DNA of 64,000 bases from Arsenicicoccus cauae (GTDB taxonomy: Bacteria; Actinomycetota; Actinomycetes; Actinomycetales; Dermatophilaceae), in the NCBI RefSeq assembly GCF_009707125.1, contig NZ_WLVL01000017.1, forward strand, positions 1 to 64,000, read 5' to 3'. The notes beneath the pieces were generated by a model. It made no database searches and had not been told where the DNA came from. It worked only from the letters and a program-made list of their open reading frames with translations. Every line of letters starts with the position of its first letter. Position 1 is the stretch's first letter. A program made the position numbers and the translations under genes. Shown here in pieces: positions 1-7,719 of this stretch.

Positions 1-269
1 CGGCCACCGCCGCACCGGCACCAGCCGCCCAGACCCAGCCCGACCCAGAGCCGACCCCGGCTCCCACCACCAACGACGTCGCCGACCCCTGGGACGACGA
101 CGACACGGCCACCGCCGCACCGGCACCGGCCGCCCAGACCCAGCCCGACCCGGAGCCCGCGCCTGGGAAGGAGTCCAAACCCACGCCGGCGGCGACGCCC
201 GACGCCGCGAAGCCGGAGATCGTCATACCCCCGGGCGACCAGGTAAAGGATCCCTGGGACGAGGACTGA
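1..269 (+). CDS. C-terminal part of a Pro/Ala/Asp-rich protein (5' end outside window)
   Basis: The frame is open from the window edge (codons start at base 3) to TGA at 267-269. It encodes only low-complexity sequence. A 35-residue unit (TATAAPAPAAQTQPDPEP followed by a DPWDDD-type acidic end) occurs about one and a half times; the 105-bp period is visible in the DNA, where position 1 recurs at 106. The protein ends in DPWDED. An acidic tail with a tryptophan is reminiscent of tails that bind partner proteins (SSB tails, for example), but no domain is visible and the parent protein cannot be named. A strong hairpin follows 13 bp after the stop. Confidence 0.75.
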   Translation, partial: ATAAPAPAAQTQPDPEPTPAPTTNDVADPWDDDDTATAAPAPAAQTQPDPEPAPGKESKPTPAATPDAAKPEIVIPPGDQVKDPWDED

Positions 270-282
270 GGACTGACCCGAG

Positions 283-318
283 GCGAGAGGGGCGTGGCCA
301 TGGCCGCGCCCCTCTCGC
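283..318 (+). terminator. Long palindromic terminator
   Basis: Two 18-nt arms (283-300 and 301-318) are reverse complements with one mismatch, giving an essentially loop-free hairpin of the type GCGAGAGGGGCG...CGCCCCTCTCGC. It follows the stop of the upstream gene by 13 bp and is followed by a T/C-rich stretch. A role as intrinsic terminator is inferred from position. Confidence 0.7.
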
Positions 319-433
319 TTCCTCCCCCACCTTCAGACGGCACAAAGTGAGCCCCCAGCCCACGACCCCCCGCCCACGACTCCCGGATGGCACCGAGCGG
401 TCGCACATGCGCACGACACGCCGCGACTCGCGA

Positions 434-529
434 GATCTGCGCCCCCTCGGCGGGTGGACTGCCACGCGACCACGCAGGTGGGGAGCCCGCACACCTACCC
501 GCTCCCGTGGGGCACGTTCGGCGCAGATC
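434..529 (+). other. Candidate structured 5' leader upstream of the Usp gene
   Basis: The 315-bp gap before the stress protein gene has no convincing coding sequence. Two 10-nt segments, GATCTGCGCC (434-443) and GGCGCAGATC (520-529), are perfectly complementary and enclose about 75 nt. The enclosed part can form smaller helices: GTGG/CCAC, AGGTG/CACCT and GGGAGC/GCTCCC. The last two are mutually exclusive, as in switching leaders. It does not match a riboswitch class I can recall with certainty; it could also be a protein operator or fortuitous in such GC-rich DNA. Confidence 0.3.
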
Positions 530-584
530 CGGCACGCCACCTATCGTGAGCCGAGGCCGTCCCCCACCTGCCGACGGAGGATCC

Positions 585-998
585 ATGACGATCTGCCTTG
601 CCTACGCCCCCACCGAGCCGGGTCGTGCAGCGCTGCGCCACTGCGTGGCCGAGGCCCGGGCGATGGGCTGCGACGTCATCGTCGTGAACGCCGCCCGTGA
701 CTGGCACGACACCCCCGCGGAGCTCGATGAGGAGGCGGTCCGAGAGGTCGAGCGGCAGCTCGACGGGGCAGGGATCGACTGGCGGTGGCGCCAGGGGGAG
801 CACGGGTTGAGCGGGGCCGACGAGATCCTCACCGCGATCGAGGAGGCCGACGTGACGATGGTGGTCATCGGCGTCACCGACCGCTCCCACGTGCAGAAGC
901 GGATCGTCAGCGACACCACCAAGCAGGTGCTGCTGGACGCGGCGTGCGCCGTGCTGGCGGTCCGGGCCGAGCACGAGGCCCCGACCACCTTGGCCTGA
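585..998 (+). CDS. Universal stress protein (UspA-like), 137 aa
   Basis: A single Usp domain: starts MTICLAYAPTEPGR and ends in the beta strand-helix-beta strand part VVIGVTDRSHVQKRIVSD...AVLAVR. In ATP-binding Usp proteins this region reads G-x2-G-x9-G-[ST]; here the glycines after the first are replaced (the GS pair is VS), so nucleotide binding is doubtful. The ATG at 585 is chosen over upstream in-frame starts because GGAGG (576-580) lies just before it and family similarity begins there. The gene faces dcd, whose stop is 6 bp away. Function inferred from the family: a stress-response accessory protein of the cytoplasm. Confidence 0.8.
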   Translation: MTICLAYAPTEPGRAALRHCVAEARAMGCDVIVVNAARDWHDTPAELDEEAVREVERQLDGAGIDWRWRQGEHGLSGADEILTAIEEADVTMVVIGVTDRSHVQKRIVSDTTKQVLLDAACAVLAVRAEHEAPTTLA

Positions 999-1004
999 CG
1001 TTGC

Positions 1005-1583
1005 TCAGGTCAGCTCGGAGCGGTGGAAGTTGTGGAACGACCGGCTGGCGGTCGGGCCGCGCTGTCCCTGGTAGTGCGACCCGTAGACCGCGCTGCCGTA
1101 GGGGTGCTCGGAGGCCGAGGTCAGCCGCATGAAGCAGAGCTGGCCGACCTTCATGCCGGGCCACAGCACGATGGGGAGCGTGGCGACGTTGGACAGCTCC
1201 AGGGTGACGTGCCCGGAGAACCCGGGGTCGACGAACCCGGCGGTGGCGTGCGTCAGCAGGCCGAGCCGGCCGAGGGAGGACTTGCCCTCCACCCGCGCAG
1301 CCAGGTCGTCCGGCAGCGTGACCGCCTCGAGCGTCGACCCGAGGACGAACTCCCCCGGGTGCAGGACGAAGCCCTCACCGGCCTCGACCTCGACGAGCCG
1401 GGTCAGCTCAGGCTGGTCCTGGGCGGGGTCGATGACCGGGTACTTGTGGTTGTCGAACAGCCGGAAGTAACGGTCCAGGCGCACGTCCACGCTCGACGGC
1501 TGGACCATCTCGGGGTCGTAGGGGTCCAGGACCACCCGGCCCTGGTCGATCTGGGCCCGGATGTCACGGTCGGAGAGCAGCAC
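1005..1583 (-). CDS. dcd: dCTP deaminase (probably bifunctional, also dUTPase)
   Basis: Deaminates dCTP toward dUMP/dUTP for thymidylate synthesis. The sequence follows M. tuberculosis Dcd, a bifunctional deaminase/diphosphatase, nearly end to end: [34 protein letters not shown], the active-site segment [19 protein letters not shown], then [10 protein letters not shown] and YQGQRGP. Length is about 192 aa, usual for the family. An in-frame GTG at 1604 would add seven residues; the GTG at 1583 gives the family start (M)LLSDRD and is preferred, although neither has a clear ribosome binding site. The gene is monocistronic and convergent with the Usp gene. Confidence 0.93.
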   Translation of the reverse strand: MLLSDRDIRAQIDQGRVVLDPYDPEMVQPSSVDVRLDRYFRLFDNHKYPVIDPAQDQPELTRLVEVEAGEGFVLHPGEFVLGSTLEAVTLPDDLAARVEGKSSLGRLGLLTHATAGFVDPGFSGHVTLELSNVATLPIVLWPGMKVGQLCFMRLTSASEHPYGSAVYGSHYQGQRGPTASRSFHNFHRSELT

Positions 1584-1720
1584 GACGGCCACGCTACCGC
1601 TCACGGTGACGCCGGCGGGTCGACGACTCGGCGGCGGCGGTGACGGTCGGGCGGTTCGGTGACGGGAACCGCTCCGGGATTGGGTATGCTGGCTCCCACG
1701 TCAGCACGCAGGTGCTGCCC

Positions 1721-1794
1721 GCGGGTGTAGTTCAATGGCAGAACAGCAGCTTCCCAAGCTGCCAGTGCGAGTTCGATTCTCGTCACCCGCTCCA
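1721..1794 (+). tRNA. tRNA-Gly, anticodon CCC
   Basis: A complete cloverleaf is visible: acceptor stem GCGGGTG (1721-1727) pairing with CACCCGC (1784-1790); D arm GTTC...GAAC; anticodon stem GCAGC/GCTGC around the loop TTCCCAA, which places CCC at positions 34-36; T arm with GTTCGATTC. The discriminator base is T and CCA is genome-encoded (1792-1794). It reads GGG glycine codons. It sits between divergent dcd and the EAL gene. Confidence 0.95.
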
Positions 1795-1884
1795 GATGTC
1801 CGGCTCGTGCCGATTTCCCCTTCACCTCGTCCCTGATCTGTGGGTTCGCGTGATTCCCCGTGGCTCATGCTCCACTATGGCCCT

Positions 1885-4458
1885 ATGCATTCACGGACCG
1901 CGGTCGCCGCAGCACTCGGCGTACCCCTGGTCCTCCTCCCGTCGGTGGCCTCTCTGACCCGTCCCGAGCTGGGGGCACCGCTGCTGTGGACCTCTGCCCT
2001 GGTCTCGGCAGCCGTGGCTGCCGTCGCCGCGGTGCGCAGCCGTGGGCTCGACCGCGCCGGGTGGCTGCTGCTGGCCGGTGCCATGGCGCTCAACCTGGTC
2101 GCCAACCTCCTCCAGGTCACCGTCGGGCAGGGCCTGGGGCTGACGCCCTCGGTGCTGTATGCCGTCGCGACGTGCCTGATCCTCCAGTCCGTGGAGTGCT
2201 TCGCCGCAGACTCGGCACTCAGGCTCGTCACCACGATGATCCACGCCACGCTGCTCACCGCCTGCCTGTGGACGGCTGTCTGGCACTTCGACCCCCAGCG
2301 GTGGCTCAGCGGCTTCGCCCTCGGCACCGGCGTGGAGTCGGTCCTCGTCGTCATCGGTCTGGTCGGGGGGATCTCCGCGGCCGTCATCAGCTGGTTGCTC
2401 GTCGTGCCGGCGCACGGCGGTCGCGCACGGGGGATCCAGGTCCTCGTCGGCCTGTCCGTCCTGAGCTCCACCGTCGGCGACCTGCTGACCTACCTGCTGC
2501 CGGGAGGTGCCGCCTGGGCCGTGTCCCAGTGCCTGTGGATCGCGCAGTGCGGCCTGTTGACGTGGGCGGCGCTGCTCGTCTCCCGGCGCCCCGCCGCACC
2601 GCTGGCCCGCACCCTGCACGACCCGCACCGCGACCTGTTCGTCGTCAGCGGGCTGAGCCTGCTCGTGGGGGCGGCGCTCATGCTCTCGGTGGGGTCGCTC
2701 GGGATCGAGGCCGGGACGGTGCGCGCCCTGTGCTTCATCCTCTTCCTGCTCGTCGCGCTGCACCTGCACGAGGGCCACCGCTCCCGCCAGCTGGCGAGCT
2801 CGGTGCAGGAGCAGGAGCGCCACATGCGACTGCTGGTGAGCGAGACGCGCGACATCATCATCGAGCTGGACCGCACGGGCCGCGTCGTCTTCGCCTCGCA
2901 GGCGCTCGGCACGATCCTCGGCCTGCGCGAGAGCGACCTGGCCGGGCAGCACATCAGCGACGTCCTCCCGGACGTGTCGCCCGAGGTGCTGGCGCACCTG
3001 ACCTACGCCCCCAACGCCCGTATGCAGTCCACCCTGCGCCTCGAGTCGGCCCTCACCACCACCAGTGCCGCGGTGGTGCACGTGGAGTCCGTCATCACCC
3101 CGCTGGCCCGGGGCTACCTGGTCGCCGTCCGTGACGTCTCCGAGCGGGTCGGCCTGCAGTCACGGCTGCAGCACGTGACCTACCACGACGTCGTCACCGG
3201 GCTGCCCAACCGGACGAGCCTGGACCGGGCCGTCCGGCACCGGCTCTACGAGTCCGCCACGGGCGAGATCTCCCTGCTGCTCATCGACCTCGCGACGGCC
3301 GGTCCGGCCGACAACACCGTGGGGGACGACGCCCGGGAGGAGTTGCTGCGGACCGTGGCCCGCACCATGCGCGCCACGATCCGCACGGGCGACTCCCTCG
3401 CCCGGTTCAGCGACCAGCGCTTCGCCGTCCTGCTGAGGCAGGACACCGACGCAGCGCAGGCCCTGGCCGAGGCGCACCGCGTCGTGGACGCCATCAACCG
3501 CCCCGACCTGATCCCCGACATGACGCTGCGCACGTGCGGCGGGCTCTGCATCGGGGGGCACACCGGCCTGGAGCTCGTGCGCAACGCGGAGCTCGCCCTG
3601 CGCCAGGCCTCCAGGGAGGGACCCGGCACCGTCCGCACCTTCGAGCCCACGATGCTCGCGCAGTTCGCCCGCACCCGCGACCTGCGCCGCCGTCTGGCGA
3701 GGCGACCCGGTCCGGACCGGTGGACCGTCCTCTACCAGCCCATCGTCAACCTGCGGGCCGAGCAGGTGACGGGCGTCGAGGCGCTGCTGCGCTGGACCGA
3801 CCCCGAGGGCGACTTCATCGGGATCGAGGAAGTCATCCGGCTCGCCGAGGAGTTCGGGTCGATCATCGCCATCGGGACGTGGGTGCTGGAGCAGGCGGTC
3901 GACCAGGCCCTGCAGTGGTTCCGGCTGGGGCACCCGCTCACGGTGGCGGTCAACATCAGCGTCCACCAGCTCGTCGCCCCCGGCTTCGCGAGCACGGTGC
4001 ACCGCGTCCTCGACGAGTCCGGGCTCCCCCCGGAGCTGCTCATCCTGGAGATCACCGAGACGGTCGTGCTCGAGCAGTCGGAGGAGACGGTGGCCACCTT
4101 GAAGGAGCTCCGCACCCTCGGAATACGGGTCGCCATCGACGACTTCGGCACCGGCTACTCCGGCCTCGCCAACCTGCGCTCGCTCCCGCTCGACATCCTC
4201 AAGATCGACCGGACCTTCGTCCAGGGGCTCGGCGCGACCAGCGGCGACGAGGCCGTGGTGGCGGCCGTGTCCCGCCTGGGGCGCGAGCTCGGGCTCACCA
4301 TCACGGCCGAGGGGATCGAGACGCGTGCCCAGGAGTCGCGGGCCAGGATGCTCGGCATCACCGCCGCCCAGGGCTATCTCTACGCCCGACCGCTCCCCGC
4401 GGGTCAGATCCTGCCGCTCGCGGAGCAGATCGCGGGCGGGGCGGTGCTCGACCTGTGA
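1885..4458 (+). CDS. Membrane PAS/GGDEF/EAL protein, probable cyclic-di-GMP phosphodiesterase
   Basis: About 857 aa. Residues 1-300 are hydrophobic with roughly nine predicted membrane helices (a MASE-type sensor is likely); a PAS domain lies near 315-400, a GGDEF domain near 430-570 and an EAL domain near 610-850. The GGDEF signature is replaced by SDQRF in ARFSDQRFAVLL (about residue 505), so diguanylate cyclase activity is unlikely. The EAL domain is intact: VEALLRW, NISVHQL, LEITET, DDFGTGYSGL, KIDRTFV, AEGIET. It should hydrolyse c-di-GMP, with the dead GGDEF perhaps as a regulatory GTP-binding module. Start chosen at ATG 1885 (MHSRTAVAAALG); in-frame GTG 1840 and ATG 1867 are alternatives. 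Confidence 0.85.
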   Translation: MHSRTAVAAALGVPLVLLPSVASLTRPELGAPLLWTSALVSAAVAAVAAVRSRGLDRAGWLLLAGAMALNLVANLLQVTVGQGLGLTPSVLYAVATCLILQSVECFAADSALRLVTTMIHATLLTACLWTAVWHFDPQRWLSGFALGTGVESVLVVIGLVGGISAAVISWLLVVPAHGGRARGIQVLVGLSVLSSTVGDLLTYLLPGGAAWAVSQCLWIAQCGLLTWAALLVSRRPAAPLARTLHDPHRDLFVVSGLSLLVGAALMLSVGSLGIEAGTVRALCFILFLLVALHLHEGHRSRQLASSVQEQERHMRLLVSETRDIIIELDRTGRVVFASQALGTILGLRESDLAGQHISDVLPDVSPEVLAHLTYAPNARMQSTLRLESALTTTSAAVVHVESVITPLARGYLVAVRDVSERVGLQSRLQHVTYHDVVTGLPNRTSLDRAVRHRLYESATGEISLLLIDLATAGPADNTVGDDAREELLRTVARTMRATIRTGDSLARFSDQRFAVLLRQDTDAAQALAEAHRVVDAINRPDLIPDMTLRTCGGLCIGGHTGLELVRNAELALRQASREGPGTVRTFEPTMLAQFARTRDLRRRLARRPGPDRWTVLYQPIVNLRAEQVTGVEALLRWTDPEGDFIGIEEVIRLAEEFGSIIAIGTWVLEQAVDQALQWFRLGHPLTVAVNISVHQLVAPGFASTVHRVLDESGLPPELLILEITETVVLEQSEETVATLKELRTLGIRVAIDDFGTGYSGLANLRSLPLDILKIDRTFVQGLGATSGDEAVVAAVSRLGRELGLTITAEGIETRAQESRARMLGITAAQGYLYARPLPAGQILPLAEQIAGGAVLDL

Positions 4459-4520
4459 GCCTGCCGGCTCGTCGACGACGTCGTCCGGGCGTGGTCGTGG
4501 TCACGTGTCCCGCGAGTTCC

Positions 4521-4549
4521 TTGCGAGAACCTACTCGCCAGTAGCATCA
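4521..4549 (+). promoter_or_regulatory. Candidate fadE5 promoter with overlapping operator palindrome
   Basis: CTACT-CGCC-AGTAG (4531-4544) is a perfect inverted repeat. It overlaps a possible promoter: TTGCGA (4521-4526) and TAGCAT (4542-4547), with a short 15-bp spacer. TACT..AGTA-type palindromes are typical of TetR-family operators in actinobacterial lipid genes; which regulator binds is unknown. The spacing and base composition are compatible with a repressor site, but this is inference only. Confidence 0.4.
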
Positions 4550-4638
4550 TGGGACGACCCGTGAGCCGCGCGGGCACGTCATACCTGCCGCACCACCTCA
4601 CCACCCGACAGGCAGGACGTCACGGAAGGGGACCCCTG

Positions 4639-6504
4639 ATGGGGCACTACAAGAGCAACGTCCGAGACATCGAGTTCAACCTCTTCGAGGTCTTCGGGCG
4701 CCAGGAGGTCCTGGGCCAGGGGCTCTACGAGGACGTCGACGCCGAGACCGCCAAGGAGATCCTCCACGAGGTCGCGCGTCTCGCCGAGAACGAGCTCGCC
4801 GACAGCCTCATCGACTCGGACCGCAACCCGCCGGTCTACGACCCGTCGACCTACTCGGTGACCATGCCCGAGTCGTTCAAGCAGTCCTACAAGGCCTACG
4901 TCGACGCCGAGTGGGGCAACCTCGACGTCCCGGCCGAGCTCGGCGGCATGGTCGTCCCGCCGTCCCTGCGCTGGTCGCTCGCGGAGCTGGTCTGCGGCTC
5001 CAACCCCGCCGTGCACATGTTCGCCGCCGGGTACTCCTTCGCCAACCTCCTCTACTACCTGGGCAACGACGACCAGAAGAAGCTGGCCAAGCACATCGTC
5101 GACAAGGGCTGGCACTGCACGATGGTGCTGACCGAGCCCGACGCCGGGTCCGACGTGGGCGCCGGGCGCACCAAGGCCACCGACAACGGCGACGGCACCT
5201 GGAGCATCGACGGCGTCAAGCGGTTCATCACCTCCGCCGAGTCCGACATGGTCGACAACGTCGTCCACTTCGTCCTTGCCCGACCCGAGGGTGCCGGGCC
5301 CGGCACCAAGGGCCTGTCGCTGTTCATCGTCCCCAAGTTCCAGGTCGACCTCGAGACCGGCGAGCTGGGCGAGCGCAACGGCGCCTTCGTCACCAACGTC
5401 GAGCACAAGATGGGCCTCAAGGTGTCCACGACCTGCGAGGTCACCTTCGGCCAGAACGGCACGCCGGCCGTCGGCACCCTGCTCGGCGACGTCCACGACG
5501 GCATCGCCCAGATGTTCAAGGTCATCGAGAACGCCCGCATGTTCGTCGGCACCAAGGCGATCGCGACCCTGTCCACCGGCTACCTCAACGCGCTGGAGTA
5601 CGCCAAGGAGCGCGTCCAGGGCTCCGACATGACCACGCCGGCCAAGGACGCCCCGCGCGTCACCATCACGCACCACCCCGACGTGCGCCGCTCGCTGATG
5701 CTGCAGAAGGCCTATGCCGAGGGCCTGCGCGCCCTGGTGATCTACACCGCGACGCAGCAGGACACCCTCGCGATGGCGCAGGGCGGGGACCCCGGCGCCG
5801 AGCTGCCCGAGGGCGACGACGGCGCCCGACTCGCCATGAAGGTCAACGACCTGCTGCTGCCCATCGTCAAGGGCGTCGGCTCGGAGCGCGCCTGGGTGCT
5901 CCTCGGCACCGAGTCGCTGCAGACCATCGGCGGCTCCGGCTTCCTGCAGGACTACCCGATCGAGCAGTACGTCCGCGACGCCAAGATCGACACCCTCTAC
6001 GAAGGCACCACCGCCATCCAGGGCCAGGACTTCTTCTTTCGCAAGATCATCCGGGACAAGGGCACCGCGCTCGCCGCGGTCGCCGAGCAGATCCAGGCGT
6101 TCGCCGAGAACGGTCCCGAGGCCCTCGCGGAGGAGCGCGTGCAGCTCGGCAAGGCCCTCGAGTCGGTCCAGGGCATCCTCGGCTACATGGCGGGCGAGCT
6201 CATGGACTCCGACCCGCGCAAGGACGGCGACGTCCGCAACGTCTACAAGGTCGGCCTCAACACCTCGCGCCTGCTGCTCGCGGCGGGCGACCTGGTGGTC
6301 GGGTGGCTGCTGCTGCGGCAGGCCGAGGTCGCCCAGGCGGCGCTCGAGGCCGGCGCCTCCGGCAAGGACCAGGACTTCTACACCGGCAAGGTCGCTGCCG
6401 CCTCGTTCTTTGCCAAGACCGTGCTCCCCCAGCTGCGCTCGCAGATGGTCATCGCGCAGATGACGGACCTGTCGATCATGGACGTGCCCGAGGCCGCCTT
6501 CTGA
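4639..6504 (+). CDS. fadE5: FadE5-type acyl-CoA dehydrogenase, 621 aa
   Basis: FAD-dependent alpha,beta-dehydrogenation of acyl-CoA in beta-oxidation. The sequence tracks M. tuberculosis FadE5 from the start ([20 protein letters not shown]) through [57 protein letters not shown] and [21 protein letters not shown] near residue 453 carries the glutamate expected as catalytic base. The C-terminal 130 residues match the extra domain of this large subclass, which acts on a broad range of chain lengths. ATG 4639 is chosen because GGAAGGGGA precedes it and homology starts there; in-frame ATG 4549 is upstream. It is a single gene, ended by a 29-bp perfect hairpin. Confidence 0.93.
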   Translation: MGHYKSNVRDIEFNLFEVFGRQEVLGQGLYEDVDAETAKEILHEVARLAENELADSLIDSDRNPPVYDPSTYSVTMPESFKQSYKAYVDAEWGNLDVPAELGGMVVPPSLRWSLAELVCGSNPAVHMFAAGYSFANLLYYLGNDDQKKLAKHIVDKGWHCTMVLTEPDAGSDVGAGRTKATDNGDGTWSIDGVKRFITSAESDMVDNVVHFVLARPEGAGPGTKGLSLFIVPKFQVDLETGELGERNGAFVTNVEHKMGLKVSTTCEVTFGQNGTPAVGTLLGDVHDGIAQMFKVIENARMFVGTKAIATLSTGYLNALEYAKERVQGSDMTTPAKDAPRVTITHHPDVRRSLMLQKAYAEGLRALVIYTATQQDTLAMAQGGDPGAELPEGDDGARLAMKVNDLLLPIVKGVGSERAWVLLGTESLQTIGGSGFLQDYPIEQYVRDAKIDTLYEGTTAIQGQDFFFRKIIRDKGTALAAVAEQIQAFAENGPEALAEERVQLGKALESVQGILGYMAGELMDSDPRKDGDVRNVYKVGLNTSRLLLAAGDLVVGWLLLRQAEVAQAALEAGASGKDQDFYTGKVAAASFFAKTVLPQLRSQMVIAQMTDLSIMDVPEAAF

Positions 6505-6518
6505 CCAGCTGACCAGCT

Positions 6519-6580
6519 CGTATGCCGAGACGCCCGACGCCTCACGGATCACCGTGAGGCGTCGGGCGTCTCGGCATACG
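6519..6580. terminator. Bidirectional 29-bp perfect hairpin capped by GTATGCC
   Basis: Arms 6519-6547 and 6552-6580 are perfect reverse complements over 29 nt with a 4-nt loop (ATCA). The outer ends are CGTATGCCG and CGGCATACG. It lies between convergent fadE5 and the ArsR gene, so it can terminate both. There is no T-tract, as is common in GC-rich actinobacteria. Confidence 0.8.
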
Positions 6581-6609
6581 CGCCGATGATCCACGGTCGA
6601 GGTGAGGGC

Positions 6610-6960
6610 TCAGGCTCGCCGGCCGCGGCGCCGCAGGTCCGCGAAGTGGTCGACACCGTCGCTCACCAGGTGGACGAGGTGCGGGTCGTCGAGGGAGTAG
6701 ACCTGCCGGCGGCCGTCGGCCCGGTGCGAGACGAGGCCGGACAGCCGCAGCCGCCCGAGGTGGTGGCTCGCCGTGGCGACGCTGACACCCAGCGCATCGG
6801 CCAAGGAGGTGACGTCGTGCTCCCGCTCGGCGAGGCGCCACAGGAGCTGCACCCGCACCGGGGACCCCATGAGCGCGAACATCGCCGCCGCCCGGGCGAA
6901 GTCGTCGCACTCGATGTCGTCGCGGTCGTAGCGGCTCAGGGCATCGTCCATGGCTGTCAT
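6610..6960 (-). CDS. ArsR-family transcriptional regulator
   Basis: 116 aa with a winged-helix domain: FARAAAMFALMGSPVRVQLLWRL then the recognition part DVTSLADALGVSVATASHHLGRLRLSGLV and wing HRADGRRQVYSL. The segment SVATASHHLGRL is the classic ArsR recognition helix. There is no ELCV(C/G)D-type metal box; a metal site could only use acidic/His residues such as the C-terminal DPHLVHLVSDGVDH, which resembles the alpha5 site of zinc/nickel sensors. It reads away from a decayed metal-transporter fragment and a DUF2231 gene, so a metal-homeostasis role is plausible. ATG 6951 is an alternative start. Confidence 0.85.
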   Translation of the reverse strand: MTAMDDALSRYDRDDIECDDFARAAAMFALMGSPVRVQLLWRLAEREHDVTSLADALGVSVATASHHLGRLRLSGLVSHRADGRRQVYSLDDPHLVHLVSDGVDHFADLRRRGRRA

Positions 6961-7000
6961 TCTGATGATCCAATATTCTTAGAAGTGTTTGACAAAGGGT
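6961..7000. promoter_or_regulatory. AT-rich intergenic segment, candidate ArsR promoter/operator
   Basis: This is one of the most AT-rich stretches in the window (CCAATATTCTTAGAAGTG at 6970-6987). On the minus strand a TTGTCA (6995-6990) lies 30 bp upstream of the ArsR start. A convincing -10 at standard spacing is not visible. ArsR proteins usually repress their own promoter at imperfect AT-rich palindromes; a site here is inferred from position and composition. Confidence 0.3.
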
Positions 7001-7185
7001 GATCCCCGTCGCATCTGGTGCACGATCGTCGCGGCGGTCGTGGGGCTGCTGGCCACCGGCTGGACCAGCGCCACGATCTCGGGATCACCCAAAGGTGCCC
7101 CCATCGCCCGCAACGTGATCGGCGGTTGCGCCGCCATGGCGCTGACCTGGACCATCGGCCACCTCTCGGCGTGGGCGCCGCCTGA
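6989..7185 (+). pseudogene. Remnant of a VIT1/CCC1-family metal transporter (C-terminal end only)
   Basis: The frame starting at TTG 6989 encodes TIVAAVVGLLATGW, then GSPKGAPIARNVIGG and AAMALTWTIGHL. This is the layout of the last two helices of VIT/CCC1 iron-manganese transporters (short loop, then R-N/Q-[VL]-[IL]-[IV]-G-G/A and a final helix ending in G-x-L). The other helices are absent, and the frame runs without its own stop into the next gene's coding region, so it is a decayed fragment. The next gene's ribosome binding site lies downstream. The family match is from memory and not tested. Confidence 0.45.
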
Positions 7186-7245
7186 CCCGCACCCGACCAG
7201 CACCTCCACACTCGACCACTGCCTCCCCGACCCCCAGGAGACCCC

Positions 7246-7716
7246 ATGTTCGACCTCTTCGACGGCCTGCCCGTCCACGCCCTCGTCGTGCACGCCGTGG
7301 TCGTGCTCGCGCCGCTGACCGCTCTGCTCGCCGTCATCTATGCCGTCGCGCCCGCCCGTCGCCTCGGCCTGCGCTGGCCGCTCGCGCTCCTGGCGGTCGC
7401 CACCGGCGTGACCGGCTTCGTGGCGGGCGAGTCCGGGGAGAAGCTCGAGCACCGCCTCGGCGGCGGCAACCCTACCCTCCACGAGCACACCGAGGCCGGT
7501 GACCTGCTCAAGGTCGCCTGCGCGATCTTCATGGTGCTGGTCCTGCTGGCGATCTTTGTGCTGCTGCGAGCCGACCGCAAGGCTCCGGCGCGCAGCCCGC
7601 TGGCGATCGTCACCGCGGTGGTGCTGGTGCTGGCGTCCGTCGGCGTGTGCTACCAGACCGTGGTGACCGGTCACACCGGCGCCCGCGCGGTGTGGGGCGA
7701 CCAGATCACCCCCTGA
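7246..7716 (+). CDS. DUF2231 membrane protein, 156 aa
   Basis: Four predicted membrane helices. It opens with FDGLPVHALVVHAVVVLAPL, the DUF2231 hallmark (LP.HP..VH), with histidines in the first helix, and ends with TVVTGHTGARAVWG, also family-typical. DUF2231 proteins are inner-membrane proteins of unknown function, some possibly haem- or metal-binding through the conserved histidines. An AGGAG sequence (7235-7239) precedes ATG 7246. It follows a decayed metal transporter and its stop is 3 bp from that of convergent cysN. Confidence 0.85.
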   Translation: MFDLFDGLPVHALVVHAVVVLAPLTALLAVIYAVAPARRLGLRWPLALLAVATGVTGFVAGESGEKLEHRLGGGNPTLHEHTEAGDLLKVACAIFMVLVLLAIFVLLRADRKAPARSPLAIVTAVVLVLASVGVCYQTVVTGHTGARAVWGDQITP

Positions 7717-7719
7717 CCC

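Noticed and set aside
434-529. ydaO-type cyclic-di-AMP riboswitch upstream of the Usp gene
   Set aside because: The conserved blocks I remember for that class are not present; only generic GC-rich helices can be drawn, so it is listed as an unclassified candidate.
1655-1690. Promoter TTCGGT..TATGCT for the tRNA gene
   Set aside because: The spacing between the two elements is about 24 bp, too long for a standard promoter; TATGCT may also be one of the frequent GTATGC motifs.
1640-1957. Plus-strand frame through the tRNA-Gly gene
   Set aside because: The tRNA cloverleaf fully explains the region and the peptide is simply the translated tRNA.
4579-6594. 671-codon minus-strand frame antisense to fadE5
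   Set aside because: fadE5 on the plus strand is unambiguous by homology; the antisense product has no recognisable motif.
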